From Apoda limacodes (lineage: Eukaryota; Arthropoda; Insecta; Lepidoptera; Limacodidae), in contig OX291544.1 in assembly GCA_946406115.1 (NCBI GenBank), forward strand, positions 3,720,001 to 3,784,000: DNA of 64,000 bases, read 5' to 3'. Of this stretch, positions 21,078 through 32,476 are shown piece by piece (within the stretch, counting starts at the first letter, position 1; each line of letters begins with the position of its first letter). The notes below the pieces were generated by a model. The model was not told where the DNA came from and ran no database searches. It was given only the letters and a program-made list of their open reading frames with translations. The translations under genes were made by a program, and so were the position numbers.

Positions 21078-22240
21078 TTTACAAATAATAATAATATACT
21101 TTATTGTGCATATAGAATAAAAGACAATTAAAATAATAATAGAAATAACAAATTGGCGGTCTTATTGCTAATGAGCGATCTCTTCGCGACAACCTTTGGT
21201 TAGAGGCACTTTATAAAATTATTAGGTAGTATGTGCTAATTGAAACTTAACAATATAAAACACAAAAGTACAAACATTTAAACAAAATAAATATTTATCA
21301 AATACGTAAAATATAAAATAAACTAATATAAATACATAAACTACATTAATCTAAAATAATAAAGATAAATAAACAGTGTTGATGAGACAGCTTAACTATT
21401 ATAGTAATGTCTAATTACCAGATTTTTTATATTTTTAAAGTTTGTGGTTTTTTGACATTAAATATTTATTAAATAGGTTTATGTCAGTGAACGACTCGTT
21501 ATATGCTTGAAAAATAATATGTTGGGGTTTACAGCATCATGTTTGTAGTGGCGCAATGAGCTGTAGACCCTTTAAAATTAAAACGGTCTTTCAAGTATAT
21601 CGGAGTAAACGGATTGAACAGTACGTTGTAGAGAAGAAACAGAATATGCGTGTTCCGGCGAAGGCAAATGGGCGCCACTTAAGTTTTAATTGGAATCCGA
21701 ATATGTGATCATATTTACGTAAACCAAATATGTATCTAACACATAGGTTCTGGAGACGCTCAAGCTTATTTGATTGCTCCTCACTAAGGTAAAGATAGCT
21801 AGCATCCGCAAAATCAAGGACAGGAAGCAGAAGTGATTTAGCCAGTGACATTTTAGTGGCAATGGGTAAGAAGTTACGCAATCTGCTAATAGATTTAGCT
21901 GTAGCAAATATTTTTCTGCTAACTTCTTTTAATTGTGGTTCCCACGAAAGTGTCTGGTCTATGATGATGTTAATACTGAAGGGAGATTCTGTAAATTAAT
22001 CTTAGATATCATTCTTGCACTACCCACAATGATAAGTTGCGTTTTACTGGGATTTACGTTTAGACCGCAAAAGGTACTCCAATCCATAATACGAGCATGA
22101 TCGTCGTTTATAATCCAACTGCTTTTCTTAGTTCACTTACCGGAGCCTGAGTATATATTTGAAGATCCTGCGTATAGATGGTAGAGAGAAGATAAATTAG
22201 ATGTTATATTATTAGTGAAAATCGCAAAAAGAAGTGGAGA
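21078..22240 (-). pseudogene. LINE 3' half including remnant of the RT core
   Basis: On the minus strand the frame starts at about 22240 with LLSPLLFAIFTNNITSNLSS then HLYA-LQIY. The latter is an RT motif C region in which the ADD bases are partly deleted (YAGSS in the raw frame). It continues NPSKTQLIIVGSARM, LSWEPQLKEVSRKIFATAKS, MSLAKSLLLPVLDFADASYL and NLCVRYIFGLRKYDH. This is the family at 13.74 kb, extended further upstream. The 3' end lies near 21078-21110 with a (TTA)n tail and a GCACAATAAAG signal on the minus strand. Multiple frameshifts and stops make it non-functional. Confidence 0.8.
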
Positions 22241-23800
22241 CAACAGGTGGATATAATTATGTTAAGAAAAAAAAATAGAGGCACAAACATATTTCTGAGC
22301 TTTATCTGGTTATTAATGGAAGCTCATCAACAAGAGGCAATGCGCTGGTATATATATATATATATGTTGTAGAATACAGAGTAACGACGGATCAAGTGAC
22401 CTTGGATCTGTATAATCAGGAATAAAATAAAGAGGTAGCCAGGTACTGTATTATTTTAATGAATAACAATAAAATTAAATGGTCTACGAGCCCACAGTGT
22501 AAACTACTAGCCCTAAACAAATGGGGCCACGAGTTCAGTGCGACAACATCAGTGTGAGCACGAGGCAAAAATTTGATTGCATTAAAAACCTAAATTAAAA
22601 GCCAAAATGGGCTTGGACTCAATACTGTGCCTGTGCTTCAAGTGCCAAAATTTAAAGATTGTTTTTAACATTGGGATTTATTCATTCCGACAAACAAAAT
22701 AAAGTGGGCAGCAACCATGACATCTGCAAAGTTTGTCACATTGTTTAGAAATTATGTTAAACTGTGTTTTTAAGCACTTATTAAACATTGTTTTATTACC
22801 AACTGTTGTAAATAAACACTGTTAAAAACATGTGTTTCAAAATCAACTTGTTTATTCCAACTCTATTATTATTTTATACAGTTGTATGGTGTTATGTTTA
22901 CCTCTTTATGCGAAATAATGTATCGCTTAGGCGGAGTGAATGTGTCCATTCAGGAGTTCCTCGTGGCCCTCCGTCTATTTTCGGAGAACTATTCTAAGTG
23001 GCGACGGCAAACTGTGCCACCAGCCACCAGCCACCACCGACCCGACCACACGGCGCATGCGTATGGTAGTAGAAAACTATCGTTAGCACCAAAACGTCAT
23101 CTTGCTGCTGGATGCGTAAGCGTTTTTCCATAAAATTAAACCAAAATAGAAAACCTTGATACGAAGAACACAAAAGTTGCACACTGCAATAGGGAAAATT
23201 TAATTTATCCCATTACAGTAAATGGTAGAACTGCTTCCTACACAATTTCATCGCTTTTTTGAAAGTGATGAAACATGTCATTAAGGGGTATCCAGATCCA
23301 CCCCGCCCCTTCCTTGTTACGCCATTATTAAGAAATATTTAGCTGCGCCCCACTTGAATGTGCAGTTTCTTGCTCGTTTTTAAAATCGATTCCACTGCCA
23401 AAAATAATATGGCTTTCTACATTCTTTAACTAGCAAATAACTGTATTTTTTTGAGGTATCTGCTAAAACATCGCTTTAAAAAAATAACGGCTAAACCTCT
23501 CGTTTTTCCATTTTTAATTCGTAACTCATTATCAACTAGGAGCGAGAACATAATTTATTATGTAATGTTAAGTATCTATTAAGCTCAAAAAATACTGTAA
23601 TAGAATTTTTATATCTTATTTGATATAATTGTAATTAATTACTTTCCACTTTTTACGCTAAGCTGTACGCCTATCTATAATATATTTTTGCCACTGGAAA
23701 TTGAGCTCTATTTGAGATTAACATTGTTGATTTCAGTTTAAAGCCCATAAGCAAATGTATATGCGCGTTGGGGGCCCTCTTAAGGGCCCTCTTACACCCC
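22241..23800. other. AT-rich sequence; (TA)n microsatellite; no gene
   Basis: A (TA)8-9 run occupies about 22349-22366. Around 22980-23060 is a short GC-richer patch (GCCACCAGCCACCAGCCACC). GGGCCCTCTTA is duplicated in direct order at 23773-23793. No coding motif was recognised. Confidence 0.45.
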
Positions 23801-24066
23801 ACTAGCGCCGCCATTAGATATCCTCAATTTTCTCTTCGTAGAAAACGAATTTCTAAAATCCAAATGTCGCAAATATTAAGCTAGTCATAAGCTATTTTTA
23901 AAAGGTTTTATATAGTTTCTAAATAATATCTGTGAGTTGTAGTTGGCATTTTTACTAAAAGTGGCCGTTTTTAGCAGAAAAGATAGCTTTATATTTGCGA
24001 CATTTGGATTTTAGAAATTTGTTTTCTACGAAGAGAAAATTGAGGATATCTAATGGCGGCGCTAGT
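23801..24066. mobile_element. 266-bp MITE with 76-bp terminal inverted repeats
   Basis: The left arm 23801-23876 and right arm 23991-24066 are inverted copies with one mismatch in 76 bp. They start CTAGCGCCGCCATTAGATAT and end GTCGCAAATAT. The loop is 114 bp and non-coding. Such a long, nearly perfect hairpin suggests a recent insertion or recent homogenisation. The outermost bases CTAG are palindromic, so the target duplication could be TA (Tc1/mariner type) or CTAG. A degraded partial copy of one arm lies at 59.16-59.21 kb, which shows it is dispersed. Confidence 0.85.
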
Positions 24067-26569
24067 TAGCTGCTATATGCGCCTTAAATGCAACAAAACG
24101 CTGCGCCTATAATTGTGTATTTTTACACTCAATATAATCATAATCACTTAAGATTGTAGTGCATTCCGTTGATCTATAGAATCTTGTTTGGCTAAAAATT
24201 TTATTATTTGGTTAATATTTGAAAACTACATTAATTCAGATGGATTATGTCTTATTTTAAAAATGTTTAGAATCCGGTTGGTATGGGAAAGAAATTGCAG
24301 CGAATTTCTAGTGTAAAATACAGATCATCTTATGTAGTAATTAGAGTATTTTACATTTTTCTGGTAAACAATTAATGCTTAAAACGAAATAAGCTGATGA
24401 TCGATGCATAATTCACACTCGAGAAAAAAATAGATTTATAGATTTTCATAGTTTACTACGATTTAGTATTTATTATTTGCTTGCAACGGATTTCAACTTT
24501 TGAAATTAAAATCTGATGAGAAATTGTTCTAAATTTAAATTGGTAAACGATCAAGACAAGAATCACGAATACGGAAGTCGCACAATAAAGATACATTAAA
24601 TTTTAAATCCCGTAACAAATATTGCGTAAATATTGTTATATCGTTGATGGGAGTCGAGCTGATTGATAAATGGTTGCTGCTGGGTTTGCGGAGTGACGTG
24701 TTGATCCTTGTTTATGTGAATGTAGAAATACGATTAGCTATTCAGGGCACAGTTTCAAATTCATAGTCTTGTTTCTCCGTTTAAGAACTAATATCTACTA
24801 CATTATCATAAGGTTTGAGTACAGAACAAACAACCAGATCGTAATTAACCGGATAATCAAAGACAATCGTTTAGACTTGTCAACATTTTTATCGACAAAT
24901 TTAAACTTTAGTTCCGTGACTTTTAATAAATAAGGATGTAACCATACAGTTTTAAAGTTATTGACTTCCTTGAATTTTAAACATTTTTAACACTTTCAAC
25001 CACAACTCCTTGATACAAATTCTATGAGTTTTGAATTTATTTGGGATGTCATTCCTACGTATCCCAGCTTTACTGTTTTAAACCCTCCTACCAATATCAC
25101 ACGTGGTTTTCCCAGAATTAATGTGATTCACTTTGGCAGATAGGTACTCGGTCTTACTTAGACAAGTAATCGGTTTAAGTTCAGTAATATAGATATTTTT
25201 TTAGAAATATAAAAGGTTCCATTTTAGATTAATAACTTCCGAAAGTATTATTTATTATTTAATGATATCCTTTGGATATCCTCCTTTTTTTTAAATCCGT
25301 TTATTAAAAAACGGCTAAACTTACGTTTTAAAATGTCAGATTCTTCTGAAATAAGAAAAATTCTTCGAAACTAGTCGTGTGAATTGGACATTAAAAACAT
25401 ACATAAGTTAGTCGTAACGTAGTAAGTACATAATTTTTGGTCTGTAATCGAAATTAAGATATCATTTTATTGAATTTCTTTTATATTATGTCTAGGTACT
25501 TGATATTGCGGTAGTTAACGTACAAAAATATTAGGTCTCATTGCAGATATCAGTAGGTACTTACTTACGTACATATTTTTTGTAGGTATATAAAAATCCT
25601 TTGCCTTTAATCATAGACAGACTCCTGACAGTTTAAAATAAATTAATAAATGATAAAATTTGAACATTGGAAACACATGTTAGAATTACAACTACGACGT
25701 TATTTCTTTATTATAAAATATCGATTAATAATAAAATAAAGATGTACATAAATAAAAAGTTCTTTCTAGGCAATAATTCTTCCCTATATATTCCCTATAT
25801 ATATTGTTTAATTTGTACCAATATTATTTAATGTACATGTAAGTACATTATTATCGCATTAGCTTTATATTATGTCTAGAGTCGAAGGGTATGGTAAATA
25901 AACGAGTCATGGTTTTTTGCGAACATGACATCTAGCGGAGAGTAGGAGAATCATTTGCTTGCCGAGAACATTAACTAATAGAACGTACTTCAAAATATAT
26001 TGGGATGTTAGTATTTCAAGAATTTATCCTATAGTCTACTAGATGTCGCTGAACATTTTTCATGTGATTACACAGATGGAGTTACACGTGCATTCAGCCT
26101 TATGAAAAAATAATATTTTACCCTTTGTTTTTTAAAGGTTGGTCGTGTTGTTTTTAAAAATAATTTCAATCTACGTGTTAACACCACTAGTGTTAGTATT
26201 CTAGAGTTAGGATTTTAACGACATTGCTTTAAAGGTAATATCATAAGTATGAGCTTCTTATAGTAGGTTAAATTTTGTTTACGGAATCGGTCAAGAGCAT
26301 GTCATTCCGTCGGTATCGGCGTCACTACACGTAGGTATTATTGTTTAATAAATCAAATCATATTTATGAGAACACTTTCGAATCGTCAATACAATCTTTT
26401 TAACAATGTCAATTTTTGCCGAAAAAAACCGGTTAAAAACTCTACTAGTTATTTAAAGTAATATAATAATACTATACTTTGTTCATCAACTAACAAGTAT
26501 ATATCTGTATTGAAACAATAACATAAATAAGTTAGTAAGACTACCGAAAACAAAATTATGTAGGTATAT
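24067..26569. other. 2.5 kb AT-rich sequence, nothing recognised
   Basis: This is the longest stretch without a recognisable element. I read both strands for RT, transposase and repeat-head motifs and found none. It is a good candidate for unique host intergenic or intronic DNA. Confidence 0.4.
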
Positions 26570-26639
26570 CTACACATTTATGTCAATTATTATTTTATTG
26601 TTTTTATGTCGCATAGTGGGCGCACCATGTGAAGCGTCA

Positions 26640-27644
26640 AATATCGTCAATCGAGTGAAGGAATTTAGATATTTAAGAGTACTCCGATATTTAATATTAC
26701 TAGCAGATTTATTATTACTTTTATTTGCACTGTAGAGACCACTTTCACGGCCTTCGAACGCTGCTAGCGCGTCTTCGGGCGATGAGAACTGTATCCCTTT
26801 CAGCTGATTTTTTATTTTAGGGAATAAAAAGAAGTCACAGATCAGGACTGTAAGAAGGGTGACCCAAGACTCTGACCGGTGTGGTGTCCAGAAAGGAGCC
26901 CGGCGTTCAGTCGCTTGTTTCTCATTGCAGACAAAACTTCTGGCAGGCATTTTGTGCTTTACCATTCGGCGTTGATGCTGCTTTGGTCTCGTAATGGAAT
27001 TGAAACCAGATACCCCGTTAAAGTGAAGAAACTAGCGATCAAAATTTTCACTGCGCTTCTCGATCGCTTTTCTTTCGTGGGCGTTGGTTCGTTTTAAAAT
27101 TGCCAAACTGTCGACTGACGCTTTGTTTCTGGATAGTATTGATAAATCCAGGATTTATCACCAGTCACAATGTCGCAAACGCGCCGAGACGAGCCTGCTT
27201 CAAATTTTTGAATTATATCACGGCACCACTCCACACGGGTTTGCTTCTGAGCCTCGGTGAAGTTGTGCGGCACCCAGTGCGAAACTATCCTCCTCACGCG
27301 AAGGTGCTCGTGTAGAATCTTGTGAACGCTTCCCGAACCAATCTGCAGTGTATGCTGAATCTCTTCGTATATAATTTGCCTGTTTTCTTTAATTTTTTTT
27401 ATTATTGCCAGCTCACTTTCTTTCGTGACAGACGTCGTAGGACGACCACTTCTTTGTTCATCGCCCAAAGTAAGGCGACCGCGCTTGAACTTGCTATGCC
27501 AACGGTAAATGGTTGCTTTTGAAGGTCCCTCATCCATAAAAGCCATTTGAAGTCGAACAAATCAGGTTTTAGGCCACATTTAAAATCGTAGAAAATAATC
27601 GCACGAAACTGTTCGCGATGCAGATCTATTTTTAAATGAGACAC
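26640..27644 (-). pseudogene. Mariner-family transposase relic
   Basis: On the minus strand the N-terminus reads LHREQFRAIIFYDFKCGL (27621) and, after a frameshift near 27550, DEGPSKATIYRWHSKFKRGR and GDEQRSGRPTTS (the helix-turn-helix pair and linker). It continues WVPHNFTEAQKQTRVEWCRD and the first catalytic aspartate in TGDKSWIYQYYPETKRQSTV. The middle is shifted but still shows LTGYLVSIPLRDQSSINAEW. The block around the second aspartate is missing, and the third aspartate sits in SYSPDLCDFFLFPKIKNQLK (about 26850), where the D34D part should be. At least four frame breaks are present. Full-length mariners encode about 345 residues; nearly all is traceable except that deletion. Terminal repeats were not located. 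Confidence 0.9.
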
Positions 27645-27813
27645 GATAATTTAATTTGGCTCTCAAAAAATTGTGGAGGGAATTTCGAAAATCGAACAAT
27701 GGTATTTTTACTTTTAAATAACCAAATTATTCAAAATAATTACAAGTGGCCATACATAAAAACTTTTTTTCGCAAAACCTTCTATGTAGCCTGGTACTTA
27801 CACACTTTAATAC

Positions 27814-28035
27814 ATCCATACCAATCTTATAAATAGGTACAACAGTTTGTATGTTTGTATTGTCTTCACATCGTCGCAACGGGAACGGGACCATCCAATT
27901 AAGCTAAAATTTTGCACATGGATAGTTGAGGGGACGAAGAAGGACGTAGGCTATTTATATTTTTATTCCGTAAAAATCAAATGTTCCCACAGTAATAACC
28001 GGATTCCGCGAGGATAAACTATAGCTACAGTAAAC
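27814..28035 (-). repeat. Family-B-type repeat, reverse orientation
   Basis: The left end TCCATACCAATCTTATAAAT is the reverse-oriented terminus of this repeat type. It is followed by CGCAACGGGAACGGGACCAT, a variant core, and near the right by AAATGTTCCCACAGTAATAA. It is diverged from the 20.5-kb copy, so it may be a related subfamily. Confidence 0.5.
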
Positions 28036-28601
28036 CATCTTATTATAATCCAGGAATGGCCGTAGACATCCGAACTGTTATTCTATCCGACAGTGGAACA
28101 GTTTATTTATGTTAAAATGCCTATTATTGAATTGAACATGGTTTTTACTGATTACTGAAAAAAAAGATAGAGCGGATAGAAGTAGAGATACTACCGTCAG
28201 ATTTTTCATGTACTAGATGATTTCCAAATCAGATCGTTGGCGAACAGTCTGTAACAGTCGTCAGACTCACTGAAGACTCCGAATATGTTCCACAATAGTC
28301 GACATGGACTGGTACATATTGCCCCTACTATCAGAATTGAGAATGGAACGATTTTTTTTAAACTCGAACATTGATAACTCATCAAGTGTCAGTACAGTTG
28401 TCAATATAATTAGTTTTTTTACACGCATTTTTGAAAAAAGCACTATGCAAGCCTTGGCCACAACTGAGCATAACCGGACTCTGTGATGCGTGCTATACCT
28501 CGTCCCGCATAGTCACGATCGCCCGGTTATGCTGTGTTTGCAGGCCGCGGCAGTAATGTCGACAGTTTGGCGTAAATGAACAAGTAGTTTAGTCGCTAGC
28601 T
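28036..28601. other. Intergenic sequence, nothing recognised
   Basis: The rightmost ~100 bases are GC-richer (GCCCGGTTATGCTGTGTTTG, CAGGCCGCGGCAGTAATG). No gene or repeat was identified. Confidence 0.35.
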
Positions 28602-28773
28602 TCATGGGCGTAGCCAGCTGTTGGATTTGGGGGGGGCAGGCTTGGCTAAGGGGGGCAGACCTGGTAGAAAATGTCATTTTAATATAGTGAACATGTTCAT
28701 TTTGAGCAAATTCCTTTAGGTTATGGGCACCTTGGTGGGAGTGGGAGGGCAGCTGTACCTCGCTACGCCCATA
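28602..28773. mobile_element. 172-bp MITE with ATGGGCGTAG termini, hAT-like target duplication
   Basis: The left terminus reads CATGGGCGTAGC and the complement of the right reads TATGGGCGTAGC. GCTAGCT flanks both sides (28595-28601 and 28774-28780), a 7-bp direct repeat that fits the 8-bp duplication of hAT elements allowing one change. The interior has G-runs (GGGGGGGGC at about 28629) and no coding. Elements with this terminus are known to me as widespread in arthropods; the superfamily here is inferred from the duplication length. Confidence 0.65.
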
Positions 28774-28865
28774 GCTAGCTCTCTGCTTATAGTTAGCGGC
28801 CGCTCGATAAATTTTAATGTAATATTCTGGAAGGTATGACGTTATTGGTTAATAATATTGTTTAT

Positions 28866-29280
28866 AAAAAAATCGGCCAAGTGCGAGTCGTACTCGCGCA
28901 CGAAGGGTTCCATATCATTATTTATAAAAATGAAAAAAAAATCTCGGTTTTTTTGTATGGGCTCCTTAAATATTTGTTTTATATATTCTAAAATATATTC
29001 TGTGGATATTTAAGCGTCTGCCTGTTGCCGTTATCAATATCGAGCAAAAAAATCACGTTTGTTGTATGGTAGCCCCCTTAAATATTTATTTTATTCTGTT
29101 TTTTAGTATAAGTTGCTATAGCGGCAACAGAACTATATCTTCTGTGAAAATTTCAACTTTCTAACTATCACGGTTCATGAGATACAGCCTGTTGACAGAC
29201 GGACGGGCGGAGGGACCGACGGACAGCGGAGTCTTATTAATAGGGTTTCGCTAATAACCTTTTGGGTACGGAACCCTAAA
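28866..29280 (+). repeat. Complete family-A interspersed repeat
   Basis: It begins AATCGGCCAAGTGCGAGTCG with ACTCGCGCACGAAGGGTTCC, includes TATAGCGGCAACAGAACTAT and TCATGAGATACAGCCTG, and ends with a CGGACGGGCGGAGG region and GGGTACGGAACCCTAAA. It is the best-preserved copy in the window. GGGTTCC near the head and GGAACCC at the tail are complementary. It is non-coding. Confidence 0.85.
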
Positions 29281-30479
29281 GCATTTTTATGTGTGATATA
29301 ACTCACCATAAGTTATATTTTAGCCGTACAAATACGACGAAACTACATGATTTTCGTCAGACGATTTCTCCGAACGACATCCCGGACAATAATCAGGATT
29401 AGAATATTTAAATATTTAAAAAAAAGAAGATAATTTTGTCATTTAGTCTTTTCTGCAATACTCTGTGCACGCGAACAAAATTATAATAAGATGCAGTTTA
29501 CTGCCCAAGGATTAAATAAAATAAGTAAAGTAACGTTGAGATACCTACTATACTAAGGTCATAGAAACTTTTACTGTTCGTATAAAGAAATTATAGAATA
29601 TTTAAAATGAGATAGAGAAATAGAATAAATATCAAAAAATCGTTTTTTAATACTAATATTTTAGTAAGATATTAGTATAAAAAAAAGATTTAGGTAAGAT
29701 TTATTTGTTTGTTTGTATGTGTCTACACCTACTGAACCAATTTTATAAATTCTATCTATAATAGACATTCTTTCCGGATGCTACACTGTTTTTGATTAAC
29801 TAGTTCAAAAATTGAGTTAAGCTCTGAGCTAAATGTAGGAACAGAGATAGATAAAGATTAATTCTATCCCGATTCGACGATCCTGCGGCAATATACATCT
29901 CGGGGCACTCTTTTTCCACTTTGAAACGGAACAACGAGGTGACCTGATTTTTGGTACTAGATTAGCTGGACGGATGTAGCAAGACAAAATATATTTTTAT
30001 CTTTCGGCACGGGATATTCCAGCAGGTATACCGCGAGATACAATTTCTTCAAGAACCAATGGGACATAGAGGTGACGTGGTTCTTGGTTTAGGAATAGTC
30101 GGAGAAACGGATTTTAAACATACTTTTATTCCCGATCGAATTCTTACGGAAATAGATTTTTCTGCGGGCGATACCACGAAGGACTACTACTTAACGCGAC
30201 AGCTGTGCAACGGGTACTTAGATTTATTGCACGCGCGTAGTTAGAGAGAAAAAAAAATTGTCCCAGTTTATCAAAGTGTAGAAATCCCACGGCAATGACT
30301 ATTTTAGGCGCGGGTGAAAGCCTTGGAAAATGACTAGTGCCTAAAAAATGCATCATTAACCAATTGTTAGAAGATACTGACAATTACCTAAAACAAGCAG
30401 CGTTTATTAACTTTCGTAGATACTCGTCTTTAATACTACAGTACTTGAACAAAGGTTTTGAACCAATGTGTTTTGTCAG
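29281..30479. other. AT-rich sequence with small family-B fragments
   Basis: Around 29695-29800, TTTGTTTGTATGTGTCTACA with CCTACTGAACCAATTTTATA is the diverged terminal part of a family-B-like repeat. Around 30275-30330, AGAAATCCCACGGCAATGAC and GCGCGGGTGAAAGCCTT match its head in reverse. No gene was recognised. Confidence 0.45.
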
Positions 30480-30905
30480 TGATGAATGACTTACGGCGTT
30501 ACGGCTCTGAGACGTGGCAACTAACTGGGGGCCTCATTTGAAACCTTCGGGTAGCTCAGCCTTTTATGAAGAAAGCTATAATATTTGGAGTTTCTCTACA
30601 TCTGAGTAACTATCAGAAGATCCGTAAGAGAACTAAAGTAGCCGACATATCCAGCTCGATCGCGAAGCAGAAGTGCCAGTAGGCAGGACAAATATCTTGA
30701 GGAATCGATGGCCTTTGGAGAAAGGTTCTCGGGTGGTGGCCACGTACCAGAAAGTGCAGCGTAGGATGGCCCTTCGCTAGATGGACGTATAATTTTGTGA
30801 AGGATGCGGTGAGGCGTTGGTTACAGGCAGCATAGAAACTCATGTTGTGGTTAACTTTGGGTGAGTAATGTACGTTTGAAGACAGATACGATGACGATGA
30901 TCTAA
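30480..30905 (+). pseudogene. RTE-type LINE, C-terminal relic with GAT-type tail
   Basis: On the plus strand blocks read YGSETWQLTGG, RKRTKVADISSSIAKQKCQ, then KVLGWWPRTRKCSVGWPFAR and FVKDAVRRWLQAA. This is the C-terminal region of RTE elements (consensus RTKVTDIA...KWQWAGHI...WRPRTGKRSVGRPP-RW). Several in-frame stops are present. The sequence ends GATACGATGACGATGATC, a short tail of the GAT-repeat type usual for this group. It is related to the minus-strand relic at 13.18 kb. Confidence 0.8.
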
Positions 30906-31734
30906 AACATAACGCTGCTTCCCGTTACTTAGGCCACTTTATACATCACAACTATTTCAAGACATAAACCCTTAGAATTAAAAAAACGTATGTCTAAATC
31001 CATCAAATCTAAACATGTTTTCTCGTTAGAATCAAAATAATAGAGATTTGTAAATAATTTACAAGACGGCTGACTGATTTCATAAAAAATATCTTTCATA
31101 TGATATTGTCTTTAAAACACCACTTTTTTTTTTCTAAATTAATAGCTTCAGCGATTATGAAGATAACTTCTCTCTCACTCTCACTTTGAAAGGAATATTT
31201 CTGATTCTAAAGATACGGTAAGTACAAATCGTCATAATAGGTTAACATCAAAAATTATGCAAAATAGTTTTTTTTTTTTAAATTTATGTCATCGATACCC
31301 GACGAAACAGTACTAGCGCGGCCGCAGTTGAGTGTGAATTGCTTTACGACTCGCCAATCAGCCGGCGACGCCGCGGCTAACTGCCGCTCCCCAGGGAACC
31401 CTTCTGAAAGCCGGTTACACCGACTCCAGTTAATATAGTCCGTTCTGTTTAACGTTTACTTATTCCCTAATCATTATCTACACAAAAAAAAAATTAATTA
31501 GCGATTGGAATATATAAGTATCGTTTTACTTTGCACTGCCTCTGTTTTAAGTTATTGAACATGATTATTGCTTAGCTTCTACAACTTTTTTTTATTATGA
31601 TATCTTTGTTATTATCAATCATCATAATTATAGACATAGACATATTTAAGTTTATTAGCTATTAAAGATTTACATCATACAACATATACGTACCTATGTA
31701 TACAAAATATAGTGTTTACTTTTGACACCAATAC
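30906..31734. other. AT-rich sequence with a GC-rich pocket at 31.31-31.44 kb
   Basis: The pocket (TAGCGCGGCCGCAGTTGAGT, GCCAATCAGCCGGCGACGCC, GCGGCTAACTGCCGCTCCCC) holds a CCAAT core. It is CpG-rich and matches no repeat recognised here. I saw no TATA box or coding frame. Confidence 0.4.
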
Positions 31735-32145
31735 GGGTCTTCAGCTCAGCATCATTATGATCATTCTCTTGTCCACTGTTCAACAATAGGTGTGCACCTA
31801 AACATGTCTCCACGACGACCGTCTGTCAAGATGTGTCTCTTGATAATTCTTGCCAGCCTTCATACTCTTGGGCACGGCCTACCCTTATAAGCAACGGGTG
31901 ATTTTGGCAATAGTCCACACGCTGGGGGCAATTCGGATTGTAGACTTCACATACGTTTTTTTTCTTTTCTTGACGTATGTAGGTTTCCTCACGATGTCAC
32001 CGGAAAGCCAGTGGTGTGAATAAATAACTCAGTGTACATGACAAATTAAGATAAGACTCATTGGTATACGACGACCTGGGGTTCGAACCTCCGTCACTTG
32101 GGACGGGAAGTGAAATTTAAACACTTCGACCACCACCGACTTGAT
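31735..32145 (-). repeat. tRNA-headed SINE (lepidopteran type)
   Basis: The promoter end is on the right. On the minus strand GGAGGTTCGAACCCCAGG (32080-32097) carries a perfect B box (GGTTCGAACC). The body includes, on the plus strand, GTAGGTTTCCTCACGATGTC, CCACACGCTGGGG and GTAGACTTCACA, a body I know from a very common lepidopteran SINE. The left end (CAGCATCATTATGATCATTC, TTGTCCACTGTTCAACAATA) is the 3' terminus, shared in style with RTE elements, its probable source of mobilisation. It is diverged, with a pyrimidine-rich interruption near 31955-31970. Confidence 0.75.
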
Positions 32146-32371
32146 AATTACGAAAAATATAATTACCAATTAATACAAGTACCATTTCCTTTGGGTACAA
32201 GTGATTTAGTAATAACTTATAGACATTGACAATCGAGGCATGTAATTTTATTTTGATCACTTACCCGTAAACAGTGTTATCACTTGCAGGTAAAGCGGTT
32301 GCTAAGACATTAATCCCGGGGGCGCCTTTTCTTTCTTTTCAAGACAAAGCAAGAGTTCATAGAACTCACGG
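32146..32371. other. Spacer
   Basis: Nothing was recognised. Confidence 0.3.
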
Positions 32372-32476
32372 ACGGTAATAATGCGCCTATTCTATAAAGT
32401 ATGTATTAGAGCCGTCTTTTGAAAATATGAACTACACTACAAGCGAGCAATTACAAGTTTTAACTTCAGCCATAAC
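32372..32476 (+). repeat. Copy 1 of an unnamed ~105-bp dispersed repeat
   Basis: GGTAATAATGCGCCTATTCT...GAAAATATGAACTACACTAC and AAGCGAGCAATTACAAGTTT then TAACTTCAGCC recur in the same order and orientation at 58.75-58.86 kb. I do not recognise the family. Confidence 0.75.

Noticed and set aside
32080..32097. Possible tRNA gene from the B box
   Set aside because: No A box at proper spacing with cloverleaf stems; the body and 3' end show a SINE.
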